Of a stretch of DNA of 53,168 nt, positions 1-8,540 are shown piece after piece. The DNA is from Pseudomonadota bacterium. Lineage in GTDB: Bacteria > Myxococcota_A > Bradymonadia > Bradymonadales > GCA-2716585. Numbering within the stretch: the stretch's first letter is position 1; each line of letters starts with the position of its first letter. The stretch is from contig SYOX01000106.1 in the NCBI GenBank assembly GCA_005804885.1, forward strand, positions 1 to 53,168, given 5' to 3'. A model generated the notes under the pieces. That model saw only the letters and a list, made by a program, of their open reading frames with translations. It made no database searches and was not told the origin of the DNA. The position numbers and the translations under genes are program-made.

Positions 1-2
1 AG

Positions 3-1490
3 CCCAGCCGCCCGCTGCCCACCGGCGGCGGCCTCGGCGGGCCCGCGGGTCCGCCCAGGCCGGCCACCGCGCCCTCGCCGCCCTCGCCGGTCTTCGCCGG
101 ACCCCCGATCGGCGGACCCCCGACCTTCGGATCGCCCTCCCCGAGGAGCCCCGAGGTCGACCTCAAGCAGAGCCCCGTGCCCTCCTCCAGCAGCGTCAGC
201 TTGCCCCCCGGCCCCGTCGGCGGATCGCCCGGCGCCATCCCCGTGCCGGCCAGGCCCCAGTTCATCTCCCAGATCGATGAGGCCTTCGCCAACCTCCAGG
301 CCCAGGCCGCCGAGGCCTTCTTCAACACCATCGACCCCCAGGGGCTGCCGCTCTACTACCCCCCCAGGCCCGAGGATCGCCTCCCGCTGGAGCAGCCCAT
401 CCACGACATCGCCGCCAGCCTCGGCGCCGACCCCTCTCTGGCCGAACACCTCATCAGCGAGGCCACCGGCCTCGGCCCCCTGGAGAACCTCCTGGACGAC
501 CCCACCGTCGAGGAGATCTACGTCAACAGCTACAACCAGATCCTCTACCGCCAGAGCGGGCGAGTGGCCACCGCCCTGCGCGCCTACAGCCACCCCGAGT
601 TCCTCTACATGGCCGCCCAGCGCCTCCTGTCGGCCCGCGCCGAGGAGTCCAACGAGCCCGCCGACGAGGTCCGCTTCTCCGACGGCACCCGCGTCCACAT
701 CCTGATGCCGCCCCTGGCCCCGCGCGGCCCCGTGCTGACCGTCCGAAAGGCCCGCAGCGCCGCCCGCTCCCTCGACGACCTCGTCCACGCCGGGGTCCTC
801 TCGACCCAGATGGCCGAGATGCTCCGCTGCGCCGTCGAGGCCGGCCGCAGCATCATCGTCAGCGGACCGATGGCCAACGGCCGCACCCAGCTCCTCAACG
901 CGCTCGGGGACCTCATCCCCGACGGCACCCGCATCGCCGTCGTCGAGAACGTCACCAACCTCAAGCTCTCCCAGAAGAGCGCCGTCTACCTCGAAGAGGG
1001 ACAGGGCCACCGCACCCGCTTTGACATGCGCTACCTCCTGCGCACCGCCATGCGCATGCTCCCCGAGCGCCTCGTCGTCGACAGCCTCAGCGGCGCAGAG
1101 ACCTACGAATGGGTCTCCTCCGCCGCCGCCGGCACCTTCGGCTCCATGGCCTCCTGCCCCGGCGTCAGCACCCAGGACGTCCTGGCCAGGCTCCAGACCC
1201 TCTGCCAGCTCGGCGCCCCCGACCTCTCACCGCGCGGCCTGCGCGAGCAGATCGCCCGCGCCGCCCACGTCGTCGTCGTCGTCCACCACCTCGCCGACGG
1301 CTCGCCCAGGGTCCAGCAGATCTCCGAGATCCAGGGCATCGACCTGGACGCCTTCCGCACCCACGACGTCTTCTACTTCCGCCCTGAAGGGACCGCGGGT
1401 CAGTTCGTGGCCACCGGCTATGTCCCGATGTTCTATGAGGCGCTTCGCAGCGCCGGAATCAACGCCGACACGCGGATCTTCAACACCTGA
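3..1490 (+). CDS. CpaF/TadA-like secretion ATPase, probably inactive; 5' end outside window
   Basis: The reading frame is open from base 3 and runs off the left edge. The first ~60 visible codons form a Pro/Gly/Ser-rich linker, so a further N-terminal domain probably lies outside. A GTG at 177 is possible but is probably internal. From there the fold follows type II/IV secretion ATPases of the CpaF (Flp/Tad pilus) family: a helical N-terminal part, 'LLDDPTVEEIYVNS', then the RecA-like half. The catalytic signatures are altered. Walker A reads SGPMANGRTQ (Lys to Arg, about 861-893). The Asp-box Asp is Asn (VVENVT). The GEVRG Walker B/arginine stretch reads VDSLSGAET. The TTIHANS histidine box reads MASCPGVS. 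The frame is intact, so this looks like a conserved pseudo-ATPase rather than a decaying gene. The next gene encodes an FHA-domain protein 56 bases downstream, so a regulatory or scaffold role is plausible (inference). Confidence 0.8.
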   Translation, partial: PSRPLPTGGGLGGPAGPPRPATAPSPPSPVFAGPPIGGPPTFGSPSPRSPEVDLKQSPVPSSSSVSLPPGPVGGSPGAIPVPARPQFISQIDEAFANLQAQAAEAFFNTIDPQGLPLYYPPRPEDRLPLEQPIHDIAASLGADPSLAEHLISEATGLGPLENLLDDPTVEEIYVNSYNQILYRQSGRVATALRAYSHPEFLYMAAQRLLSARAEESNEPADEVRFSDGTRVHILMPPLAPRGPVLTVRKARSAARSLDDLVHAGVLSTQMAEMLRCAVEAGRSIIVSGPMANGRTQLLNALGDLIPDGTRIAVVENVTNLKLSQKSAVYLEEGQGHRTRFDMRYLLRTAMRMLPERLVVDSLSGAETYEWVSSAAAGTFGSMASCPGVSTQDVLARLQTLCQLGAPDLSPRGLREQIARAAHVVVVVHHLADGSPRVQQISEIQGIDLDAFRTHDVFYFRPEGTAGQFVATGYVPMFYEALRSAGINADTRIFNT

Positions 1491-1546
1491 GCCAGCGGCG
1501 CACGCCGCCAGCACGCCCAGGACGCCACGGAGATCAGGGCGAGCCC

Positions 1547-2908
1547 ATGTACACGCTCATCATCGAGGACAAGAACGGGGTCATCGCCGACGAGTTCTCC
1601 TTCCACGAAGGCACGTTCTCCATCGGACGCGTCGACGGCAACGACATCATCCTGCCCAGCAGCAACGTCTCCCGACAGCACGCGCGACTCTTCGTCCGCG
1701 CCGGCAAGTGCTACGTCGAAGACCTCGGCTCCTCCAACGGCATCATCGTCGACGGCCAGCGCATCCAGGGCGAGCGGGACCTCGGCTCCGCCGCCCAGAT
1801 CCGCGTCGGCGACTACTACCTCTACCTCGAATTCAACAAGGAGGCCGGCGGCAACCAGCAGGACGTCGTCTCCACCCACATCGTCAGCCAGGACGAGAAC
1901 GCCTACAAGCTCGTCCGCATCGTCGACAAGTTCGCCGGTGAGGTCTTCGTCCTGTCCGACCGCCGAAACACGATCGGGCGCACCGAAGAGAACGCCATCT
2001 TCCTCAACGACGCCTCCGTCTCGCGCCGACACGCCAAGATCGACGTCGAGGGCGTCGTCTACTGCCTCGAAGACCTCGGCTCCTCCAACGGCACCTGCGT
2101 CAACGGCAAGCGCATCTCCGGCCCCACCATCCTGCGCGAAGGCGACCGGGTCAGCTTCGGCAACCTCGACTTCGTCTTCATCCCCAACAACGAGAGCGTC
2201 GACCCCCAGGTCTTCGCTCAGGTCGCCGCCGAGGCCTCCGGCGGACGCTCCGGCCTCAACATCGGCCTCATCGTCGGCATCCTCGCCGCACTCTTCATCA
2301 TGTTCCTCGTCGTCGTGGCCCTGGCCTTCGGCGGCTACTTCCTCTACAAGAGCTCCTCCTCCCAGGAGGTCGAAGACAAGCCCCCTGTCGCCCAGGAGCT
2401 CGGCCAGGACGGGAAGGTCGCCGGCCTCGTCGAGGAGGGCCGCGCCAAGATGCAAAAAGGCCGCTACGGCGACGCCATCGAGAGCTTCGACAAGGCCCTG
2501 GCCCTCGACCCCGGCAACCAGATCGCCACCCGCGAGAAGAAGAAGGCCGAGAACGAGCGCGCCGCCACCGAGAAGTACGACGCCGGCCTCAAGAGCAAGA
2601 GCAATGCCGAGTACGAGGCCGCCAAGGAGAAGCTCAAGTCCATCTCCAACGACACCTCCGTCTATGAAAAAGCCCAGAAGGAGATCAAGGAGATCGACAA
2701 CATCCTGGCCGGCAACTTCAAGAACAAGGGCGACCAGGCCATGACCAGCGGCGACATCCAGGCCGCCCGCGACGCCTACATCGAGTCCATGAACCTCAAG
2801 TGCGACGAAGAGCTCTTCCTGGCCATCAAGGACCTCGAGAAGAAGATGAAGCGCAACCGAAAGACCCGCGACATCGAACCCTACGAAAAACCCGCGCTCT
2901 GCAAGTAG
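1547..2908 (+). CDS. Membrane protein with two FHA domains and TPR-like cytoplasmic or periplasmic region
   Basis: 453 residues. FHA domain 1 covers about residues 22-95 (GR at 27-28, SRQH at 42-45, SSNG at 62-65). FHA domain 2 covers about 136-211 (IGR at 143-145, SRRH at 159-162, SSNG at 179-182). Both keep the Arg, Ser, His and Asn-Gly residues used to bind phosphothreonine. A single hydrophobic helix spans about 238-267. The remainder (about 290-453) is Lys/Glu-rich and helical with a TPR-like stretch (GRYGDAIESFDKALALDPGN). FHA domains normally read signals from Ser/Thr kinases; several kinases exist in this type of organism, including one at 16981-19857. It follows the CpaF-like gene in the same direction, so the two probably form an operon. 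The transcript ends at the strong terminator at 2919-2975. Its exact partner is unknown. Confidence 0.85.
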   Translation: MYTLIIEDKNGVIADEFSFHEGTFSIGRVDGNDIILPSSNVSRQHARLFVRAGKCYVEDLGSSNGIIVDGQRIQGERDLGSAAQIRVGDYYLYLEFNKEAGGNQQDVVSTHIVSQDENAYKLVRIVDKFAGEVFVLSDRRNTIGRTEENAIFLNDASVSRRHAKIDVEGVVYCLEDLGSSNGTCVNGKRISGPTILREGDRVSFGNLDFVFIPNNESVDPQVFAQVAAEASGGRSGLNIGLIVGILAALFIMFLVVVALAFGGYFLYKSSSSQEVEDKPPVAQELGQDGKVAGLVEEGRAKMQKGRYGDAIESFDKALALDPGNQIATREKKKAENERAATEKYDAGLKSKSNAEYEAAKEKLKSISNDTSVYEKAQKEIKEIDNILAGNFKNKGDQAMTSGDIQAARDAYIESMNLKCDEELFLAIKDLEKKMKRNRKTRDIEPYEKPALCK

Positions 2909-2918
2909 CCCAACGGCC

Positions 2919-2975
2919 GCCCAGAGACGAAGAAGCCGACCTTTGATAAAAAGGTCGGCTTCTTCGTCTCTGGGC
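2919..2975. terminator. Bidirectional terminator, perfect 25-bp stem
   Basis: The arms at 2919-2943 and 2951-2975 are exact reverse complements over 25 bases, with a 7-base loop (tgataaa). It lies between the convergent genes ending at 2908 (+) and 2987 (-), so it can stop transcription from both sides. Confidence 0.9.
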
Positions 2976-2986
2976 TCAGCCCGCGA

Positions 2987-3631
2987 TCAGCGCTTCTTGA
3001 GCTCGGCCAGCTTGTCCTTCATCCGCTTGATCAGCGACCCCCAGCCCTCCTTCTCGATGATCGGCACGTAGGAGTCTCTGTAGGTCTCCTCCAGAGAGAT
3101 GTCGTCGAAGACGATGTCGAAGATCACGTAGGCCTCCGCCTTGGACAAGAGCTTGTAGTGGATCTCGAAGTTGTCCGCGCCGTACTTGATCGAGGTCTTG
3201 ACCAGCGCCATCCCGCTGCCCTCGCGCACCTTCTCGTCGATGTACTTCACGTCGTAGGTCTTGTCGCCGCTCTTGTCCTTGAACCGGTTGGCGTAGTTGA
3301 GCTCGACGAGCTGCTCAAGGAGCTCGATGAACTCCTTCTTCTCGACGTCCGTCCGCGACTTCCAGTGAACCCCCAGCGCGCGGCTGGCCAGCTCCTCGTA
3401 GTTCACCAGCGCGCGGACCTCCTTCTTCATCGCGTTCGTGCGCGCGTCGCCCACGGGCTGGTTGACGATCCCGAAGAGCTCGTCGCTCTTCTTCTTGACG
3501 AACTCCGTCGGCGCCCCCGCAAAGGCCTGCGCCGCCACCGCCATGGTCAAAAGGAGGGTCAACCCGAAGAGGGCCAGCCGGCGAGGCGTCGAGGTCGAAA
3601 GAACACGTCGTTGGGCTTTCATCATCATCAT
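2987..3631 (-). CDS. mlaC: MlaC/Ttg2D-like phospholipid-binding periplasmic protein
   Basis: 214 residues with an Arg-containing start and a hydrophobic signal peptide ending near residue 39 (AAQAFAG). The mature part has the MlaC (Tol_Tol_Ttg2) pattern: an early 'NYEELASRALG' helix, 'EFIELLEQLVELNYANRF', and a C-terminal 'DISLEETYRDSY' followed by 'GWGSLIKRMKDKL'. MlaC carries phospholipids between the outer-membrane MlaA complex and the inner-membrane MlaFEDB ABC transporter. The usual partners mlaF, mlaE and mlaD are not in this window. It is the last gene of a minus-strand run sppA-tolC-mlaC, 91 bases after tolC, and ends at the 2919-2975 terminator. Four Met codons start the frame, so the exact start is uncertain by up to three residues. 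Confidence 0.85.
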   Translation of the reverse strand: MMMMKAQRRVLSTSTPRRLALFGLTLLLTMAVAAQAFAGAPTEFVKKKSDELFGIVNQPVGDARTNAMKKEVRALVNYEELASRALGVHWKSRTDVEKKEFIELLEQLVELNYANRFKDKSGDKTYDVKYIDEKVREGSGMALVKTSIKYGADNFEIHYKLLSKAEAYVIFDIVFDDISLEETYRDSYVPIIEKEGWGSLIKRMKDKLAELKKR

Positions 3632-3722
3632 CCGGGCTTGGGGGTTGTCTCAGTCTCGCGGCGCTGGCGCGCTCCAACCGTTGAAAACGAACTGGCGGGC
3701 CAAAGATTCAATCGCGGCCCGC

Positions 3723-5345
3723 TCAAGGCGCCCCGGGGTCCAGGGCCAGGGCCTCGACGTCCGTCAAGCCGACCTTCTGGCCCAGCTTCGCCATCGCGAC
3801 CCGGAAGCTGTACCGGGCCGCCAGCAGCGACAGCCGCGCCTCATAGTAGGCCTTGAGGGGCAGGAGGAAGTCGTTGAGGCTGGCGCCGCCGGACTCAAAG
3901 GACACCGCGACCTGCTTGCGCCAGCGGTCGGCGGCCTTGAACTTGCGATCCAGGATCTCGATCTTGCGCCGCTCGTCGTCGGCCTCCACCCAGCTCTTCT
4001 CGATGTCCAGCGCCACGCCGCCGATGGCGGCCTCCTGGAGCGCCCGGGTCTCGGCCAGCTTCGCCTTGGCCTCCTTGTATTTGAAGGTCTGGTTGGCCGG
4101 GTCGAGCTTGAGCCGCAGGCCCACGACGAAGCCCAGGCGCGTAAAGTTGTAGGGGTCCGAGAGCGGCTCGACCTCCAGCGGCAGGTTGCCCCCCTCGGCC
4201 ACCACGAAGCCCTTCTGGTTGGGCGCCTCCTCGGTCGAGACGCCCAGGCTGAAGTCCAGGGCGAAGAAGACGTCGGGCAGGAAGTCGGCGAAGGCCAGAT
4301 CGACCTGGAGCTCGCGGGCGCGGACGGCCTTGGACAGCAGGTTGAGGTCGACGCGGTGCTCCAGCGCCAGAGACTGGTAGCGCGCCAGCGGCAAGAGCAC
4401 CGAGGTGTCCACGTCCTCATCGAAGGCCGGCACGTCGAAGGCCGCCGGATCGAGCTGGACCAGCACCCCCAGGCTGGCCTTGGCCAGCCGGATCAGCCGA
4501 TCGTTGTCGACGAGCCGGGCCGCGATGTCGGCCTCGGTCATCTGGAGCTTGCGCAGCGCCACGACGTCGACCTCCTCGTCGCCGAACTCGCGGGCCTCGT
4601 TGAGGCGCTCGATCTCCTCCTGCATGATCGCCAGGCCGTCGGCCATCGTCGCCTGGATCGTCTTGCCCAGCTGCACGCTGTAATAGGCCTCCCGGATCTG
4701 CGTGATGATCTTGAGCCGCTGCTCCTCGGTCTCCAGCGCCGCCTGATCCACCCCCAGCTCGGCCAGATCGACGGCCGCGGCCAGCTTCCCGAAGCTGTAG
4801 ATCGGCACCAACACCTTGAGGCTGGACGTGCTCAAGGGCCCGATGTCCAACTCGAAGAAGCTCTCCAGGTTGGTGCCGACCTCGTTGAAGTCCGCCTCGG
4901 CCGGCACCGCCGTCAGCGCGCTGGTCAACTCGAACTTCGGCGCATAGGCCCAATCAGCCTCGTCCTGGCGCAGCCCCGCGAAGAGCTCGGCGTGCTTGCG
5001 CGCCACGAGCTGCGGGTTGGCCTCCAGGCCCCGCTCGACCAGCGGCCCGAGCCCGTAGACCTCGCCGATCGGCTCGGGCAGCGAGATCCGCCCCGTCCCC
5101 AGGCGCGCCAGCCTCTTGCGCCGCGCCTCGGCGGGCTCATCCCCCTGCGCCTTGGCCGGCTCGGCCGGCTCGGCCGGATCGGCCTCGGTCGGCTCGATCC
5201 CCTGAGCCAGCAGGGGCGCCGCCCACAGCAGCGCGAGCAGCGCCGACAAGGCCCCCCCGAGCCGCGGCCGCGCGCGGCGGCTGACGGGGGCGTCCTCGGT
5301 GGCGCCTCTCGGGGGGCGCTCGGCGGTCTTGGCGTCCGACTTCAT
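3723..5345 (-). CDS. TolC-family outer-membrane efflux protein
   Basis: 540 residues. A signal peptide follows a charged N-terminus (hydrophobic ALSALLALLWAAPLLAQG, about residues 31-48). Two long coiled-coil halves typical of the OEP/TolC fold follow, with Ala/Leu/Glu heptads (e.g. LLARYSFRVAMAKLGQKVG near the C-terminus). TolC proteins form trimeric outer-membrane channels for efflux pumps and type I secretion. No pump or membrane-fusion gene is adjacent. It starts 27 bases after the sppA stop and is followed by mlaC, so the three genes are probably co-transcribed and related to envelope maintenance. A ~60-residue Ala/Pro/Glu-rich stretch after the signal is longer than usual. Confidence 0.85.
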   Translation of the reverse strand: MKSDAKTAERPPRGATEDAPVSRRARPRLGGALSALLALLWAAPLLAQGIEPTEADPAEPAEPAKAQGDEPAEARRKRLARLGTGRISLPEPIGEVYGLGPLVERGLEANPQLVARKHAELFAGLRQDEADWAYAPKFELTSALTAVPAEADFNEVGTNLESFFELDIGPLSTSSLKVLVPIYSFGKLAAAVDLAELGVDQAALETEEQRLKIITQIREAYYSVQLGKTIQATMADGLAIMQEEIERLNEAREFGDEEVDVVALRKLQMTEADIAARLVDNDRLIRLAKASLGVLVQLDPAAFDVPAFDEDVDTSVLLPLARYQSLALEHRVDLNLLSKAVRARELQVDLAFADFLPDVFFALDFSLGVSTEEAPNQKGFVVAEGGNLPLEVEPLSDPYNFTRLGFVVGLRLKLDPANQTFKYKEAKAKLAETRALQEAAIGGVALDIEKSWVEADDERRKIEILDRKFKAADRWRKQVAVSFESGGASLNDFLLPLKAYYEARLSLLAARYSFRVAMAKLGQKVGLTDVEALALDPGAP

Positions 5346-5372
5346 GGGGCTCCTCTCGGTGGGTCGCGGCGC

Positions 5373-6272
5373 TCAGGGCATGGCGGGCATGCGGTACTCG
5401 ACGCGCGGCGCCGAGACCTCCTGGGCGCCCTCGATGAGCCCCTGGCTCAAGCCGCGGGCGCCGCCCTCCAGGAGCTGCCGCAAGAAGTCTTCGTCCTTCT
5501 TCGGCGGGTAGATCAGCTTCGGCGCGCCCTCGATGCCGACCTCGGCGGCCAGATACTCGGCCGCCTCGCGCAGCCCGCCCATCTCGTCGACCAGGCCCTT
5601 CTCCCTGGCCTGCTCGCCGGTGTAGACCCGCCCGTCGGCCAGCTTTCGGACCTCGTCCAGATCCATCCCGCGCCCCTTGGCGATGTCGCGGATGAACTGC
5701 TCGTACATGTTGTCGATCATCTGCTCGAAGAAGGCCCGATCCTTCTCCTCAAGGGGCCGGAAGGGGTTGCCGCTGTCCTTGTAGGGGCCGCTGGTCAGCG
5801 TGTGGACCTTGACGTGGGCCAGCTCGGCCAGCTCGCTGACGTCGGTCAACTGCGTCACCACGCCGATCGACCCCGTGATCGTGCCCGGGTTGGCGAAGAC
5901 CCTGTCGCCGGCGCAGGCGATGTAATAGCCCCCCGAGGCCGCCATCGTCCCCATGCTGATGACGACCTTCTTCTTCTCCCGCGCCCGCACCACCCCACGG
6001 TGGATCTCCTGGCTCGGGCCCACCGCGCCGCCAGGCGAGTCGATCCGGACGATGATCCCCTTGATCGCCTCGCTGCGCTCGAAGCGCTCAAGCTGCTCCA
6101 GCGCCTCCCGGCTGTCCATGATCGGCCCGGTGACCTCGACCACGCCGAGGCCCTCTTCCATGGGGTCGAACTCCCCGTCGGCGCTGCTGACGACCAGCAG
6201 CACGAACAAGAAGAAGACCGAGAAGAGGAAGCCGAAGACGAGCAGGATGGTTAGCAGCCCTTTGCGGTTCAT
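5373..6272 (-). CDS. sppA: Signal peptide peptidase SppA, S49 family, single-domain type
   Basis: 299 residues, the length of the short (36K-type) SppA of Bacillus and archaea rather than the double-length E. coli enzyme. An N-terminal membrane helix covers about residues 6-29. The S49 core follows: VRIDSPGG (75-82), the nucleophile Ser113 in GTMAASGGYY, GSIGVV (134-139), and a Lys at 165 (GPYKDSGNPFR) in the position of the general base. SppA degrades leftover signal peptides in the membrane. It is the first gene of the sppA-tolC-mlaC run and begins 53 bases after the oxidoreductase gene in the same direction. Confidence 0.9.
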   Translation of the reverse strand: MNRKGLLTILLVFGFLFSVFFLFVLLVVSSADGEFDPMEEGLGVVEVTGPIMDSREALEQLERFERSEAIKGIIVRIDSPGGAVGPSQEIHRGVVRAREKKKVVISMGTMAASGGYYIACAGDRVFANPGTITGSIGVVTQLTDVSELAELAHVKVHTLTSGPYKDSGNPFRPLEEKDRAFFEQMIDNMYEQFIRDIAKGRGMDLDEVRKLADGRVYTGEQAREKGLVDEMGGLREAAEYLAAEVGIEGAPKLIYPPKKDEDFLRQLLEGGARGLSQGLIEGAQEVSAPRVEYRMPAMP

Positions 6273-6325
6273 CGTCCTCCGAGCCCGTCAAGGCCCCAGC
6301 GCGTCGCGAGCCCGCGCAGTCTACC

Positions 6326-7765
6326 TCAAACCTCGCCGCCCTGCGAGTCGAAGGGCCCCTCGACCACCCAGCGCATCCAGCGCTCGTAGCGAAAGAGCGA
6401 CACGTCCGCGTGCGAGCGATCCAGCCGCGGGTAGGTCCGCGCCACCAGGTGGGCCAGCGGCATCCGACACAGCACCGGCAGCAGCCGAGAGAGCATCTTC
6501 GGCGCCCGCGCCGCCCCCGCCACCAACCTCGGCCACTCGGCCGGCCGCACCTTCGGGGGGCGCTGATCGAGCGTGTCGGCCGACATCCCCGCCGTAATCA
6601 AACCGCTGGACATGAGCAACTCCAGCTCCTCGGAGGTCAGGCGCTGCGAAAACCGCCGAAAGAGGTCGCTGCTCGACAGCAAACCGCCCCAGCGGCGGTG
6701 AAAACGGGTCGGGTAGCGCCACAGCCCCGCCAGCGACCCCGGGTCCTCCCCCGCGCCGATCGCCTCGATCACCGCGTCGGCCAGCATCCGGGCCGCGATC
6801 AGCCCGATCCCGATCCCGCTCCCGTGCGGCGGGAAGACCTGACAGCCCGAGTTGCCCAGCAAGGCCAGCCCCGGCGCGATCAACCTCGTATAAGGCCGCC
6901 GCAGCGGGATCGCCGCCGCACCCCCGAAGATCCGCTCCCCCACCCACGGGTGCGCCTCGACGAAGTCGTCCAGAATCCGACGCCCCGAGCGATACCGCGG
7001 CAGCGCGATCGAGCCCGTCAAGATCGACACGTCCTCGAAGTGCTCGCCCAACCTCACGTTCAAGATCGAGAAGCCGCCCTCGCCGCCCGCCCAGGCCATC
7101 ACCTGCCCCGGCGCTCCGCCCTTGGACTCAAGCCACGCCCGCGCCGCGGCCGGATCCTTCACCTGGCGCACCTCCTGGGCCGCCACGCACAGATCCTCCG
7201 GCCCAGGATCCGGACACGAGGCGCCCAGCAGCGGCACCTGCCGCCGAAGCACCGAGGCCAGCCCCGTCGCGTCGACGAAGAGCCGCGCCGACATCCTCAC
7301 CCGCCCTCCGCCCTGCCGCACCAGCGCCGCCTCCGGCCGCCCCTGCGCGTTGAGCTCGACCCCCTGCAGGCTCGCCTCCCACATCACCGCCGCGCCGGCC
7401 GCCTCGGCCTCATCCACCAGCCGCAACCCCAGCAGCCGCATGTCGACCTCCAGGACCGGGTTGGCCTCCACCTCCACCCGGCTGCCGCCGCTCGGCGACA
7501 AGATCGTAAAGCGGTGCCCGGCACCCAGAAGCTCCGGCGCCTGCGGCCGCCCCGCGCCGGCCTCGTCAAACATCCAGGCCGCCACGCCGTTGACCCACTG
7601 CGCCCCGGCCTCACCCCTCTCCCGGCGCTCGACCAGCGCCACCCGCACCCCCGCCCTGGCCATGCAGGCGGCCGCGTGCGCGCCCGCAGGCCCCGCGCCG
7701 ACCACCACGACGTCTCCGCTCCAGCCCACCTCCGGGCCGCCGCGCTCAGGCGCCTGGCCGCTCAA
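6326..7765 (-). CDS. FAD-dependent oxidoreductase, geranylgeranyl-reductase/halogenase-like
   Basis: 479 residues. The N-terminal Rossmann motif VVGAGPAGAHAA (about 22-33) is followed by an acidic residue at the end of the second strand (LVERRERGEAG). A second FAD contact is VDATGLASVLRR. A third is GNSGCQVFPPHGSGIGIG, matching the 'GD..g...P..G.GI' motif of group A flavoprotein monooxygenases and geranylgeranyl reductases. The substrate cannot be named. Its start codon overlaps the stop of the deoxynucleoside kinase gene by 4 bases (ATGA), so translation is coupled. Nothing nearby suggests a biosynthetic pathway. Confidence 0.75.
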   Translation of the reverse strand: MSGQAPERGGPEVGWSGDVVVVGAGPAGAHAAACMARAGVRVALVERRERGEAGAQWVNGVAAWMFDEAGAGRPQAPELLGAGHRFTILSPSGGSRVEVEANPVLEVDMRLLGLRLVDEAEAAGAAVMWEASLQGVELNAQGRPEAALVRQGGGRVRMSARLFVDATGLASVLRRQVPLLGASCPDPGPEDLCVAAQEVRQVKDPAAARAWLESKGGAPGQVMAWAGGEGGFSILNVRLGEHFEDVSILTGSIALPRYRSGRRILDDFVEAHPWVGERIFGGAAAIPLRRPYTRLIAPGLALLGNSGCQVFPPHGSGIGIGLIAARMLADAVIEAIGAGEDPGSLAGLWRYPTRFHRRWGGLLSSSDLFRRFSQRLTSEELELLMSSGLITAGMSADTLDQRPPKVRPAEWPRLVAGAARAPKMLSRLLPVLCRMPLAHLVARTYPRLDRSHADVSLFRYERWMRWVVEGPFDSQGGEV

Positions 7766-8415
7766 AACAGCCTCCCGTCACGACCCTCGGCGCCCGAGAA
7801 GACGAACGCCCTCACCTGCTCCACGAAGCGCGCGCGATCCTCCGGCTTGCGGATGTCCAACACCGAGACGTCGATCGTCAGGGTCGGGATCTCGTACTTC
7901 TTCTCGCAGATGTCCGGGAAGGTCGCGTAGTAGTGCGCCAGCCCCCGCAGGAAGCTGGCCGTGATCCCCCGCTCCTCGACCCGCCCCCGATCCGCGATCC
8001 GCCGCAGCAACACGTTGACGTCCGGGCAGACCAGGCAAATGATCCGATCCGGCTGCTTGATCTTCGGGATCATCTGGCGGCAGTAATCGAAGTAGAGGTC
8101 CAGCTCCGCGTCGCTCATATTACCCAGGCCGTGCAGGTACTTGGCGAAGACCTCCGGGTCCTCCAGCAAGGTCCGGTCCTGGATGCAGCTCACGGCCCCC
8201 TCGTGCGCCTGGACGTGGTGCTCGATCCGCCGCAGCAAGAACTCCATCTGCAGCGTGAAGGACCACCGCCGCATGTCGCCGTAGTAGTTCTTGAGGAAGC
8301 GGTTGTCGACGACAGGCTCGTGCAAGCTCCGAAAGCCGAGCTCCTCGGCGATGACATTGCACGCCGTCGTCTTGCCCGCGCCGATGTTGCCGGCCAGGGC
8401 CACGAAATGGGACAT
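7762..8415 (-). CDS. Deoxynucleoside kinase
   Basis: 217 residues, the usual length. P-loop GNIGAGKTT (9-17), the substrate Glu in HEPVVDN, the DRT catalytic/specificity motif in IQDRTLLEDPEVFAKYLHG, and the Arg-rich lid RRIADRGRVEERGI all match the dNK/dCK/dGK family. It phosphorylates deoxynucleosides for salvage; the base specificity is not readable from sequence alone. It overlaps the oxidoreductase gene by 4 bases and lies 125 bases downstream of the TPR lipoprotein gene. Confidence 0.9.
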   Translation of the reverse strand: MSHFVALAGNIGAGKTTACNVIAEELGFRSLHEPVVDNRFLKNYYGDMRRWSFTLQMEFLLRRIEHHVQAHEGAVSCIQDRTLLEDPEVFAKYLHGLGNMSDAELDLYFDYCRQMIPKIKQPDRIICLVCPDVNVLLRRIADRGRVEERGITASFLRGLAHYYATFPDICEKKYEIPTLTIDVSVLDIRKPEDRARFVEQVRAFVFSGAEGRDGRLF

Positions 8416-8540
8416 GACCTCTCCCCGCGCCAGTCGCCCCGAGGCGACGCCCGCTGCCCTGAGGCTGCGTGTGCCGGCGCTGCCCGATACGCCGCGCCGG
8501 GGCCACCATTACCACAAGCGGGCTGCGGGACAAAGCGGCC

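Noticed and set aside
3438..6254. 938-codon plus-strand open frame opposite mlaC, tolC and sppA
   Set aside because: Its translation is Arg/Leu/Gln-rich low-complexity text, and the three minus-strand genes explain the region fully.
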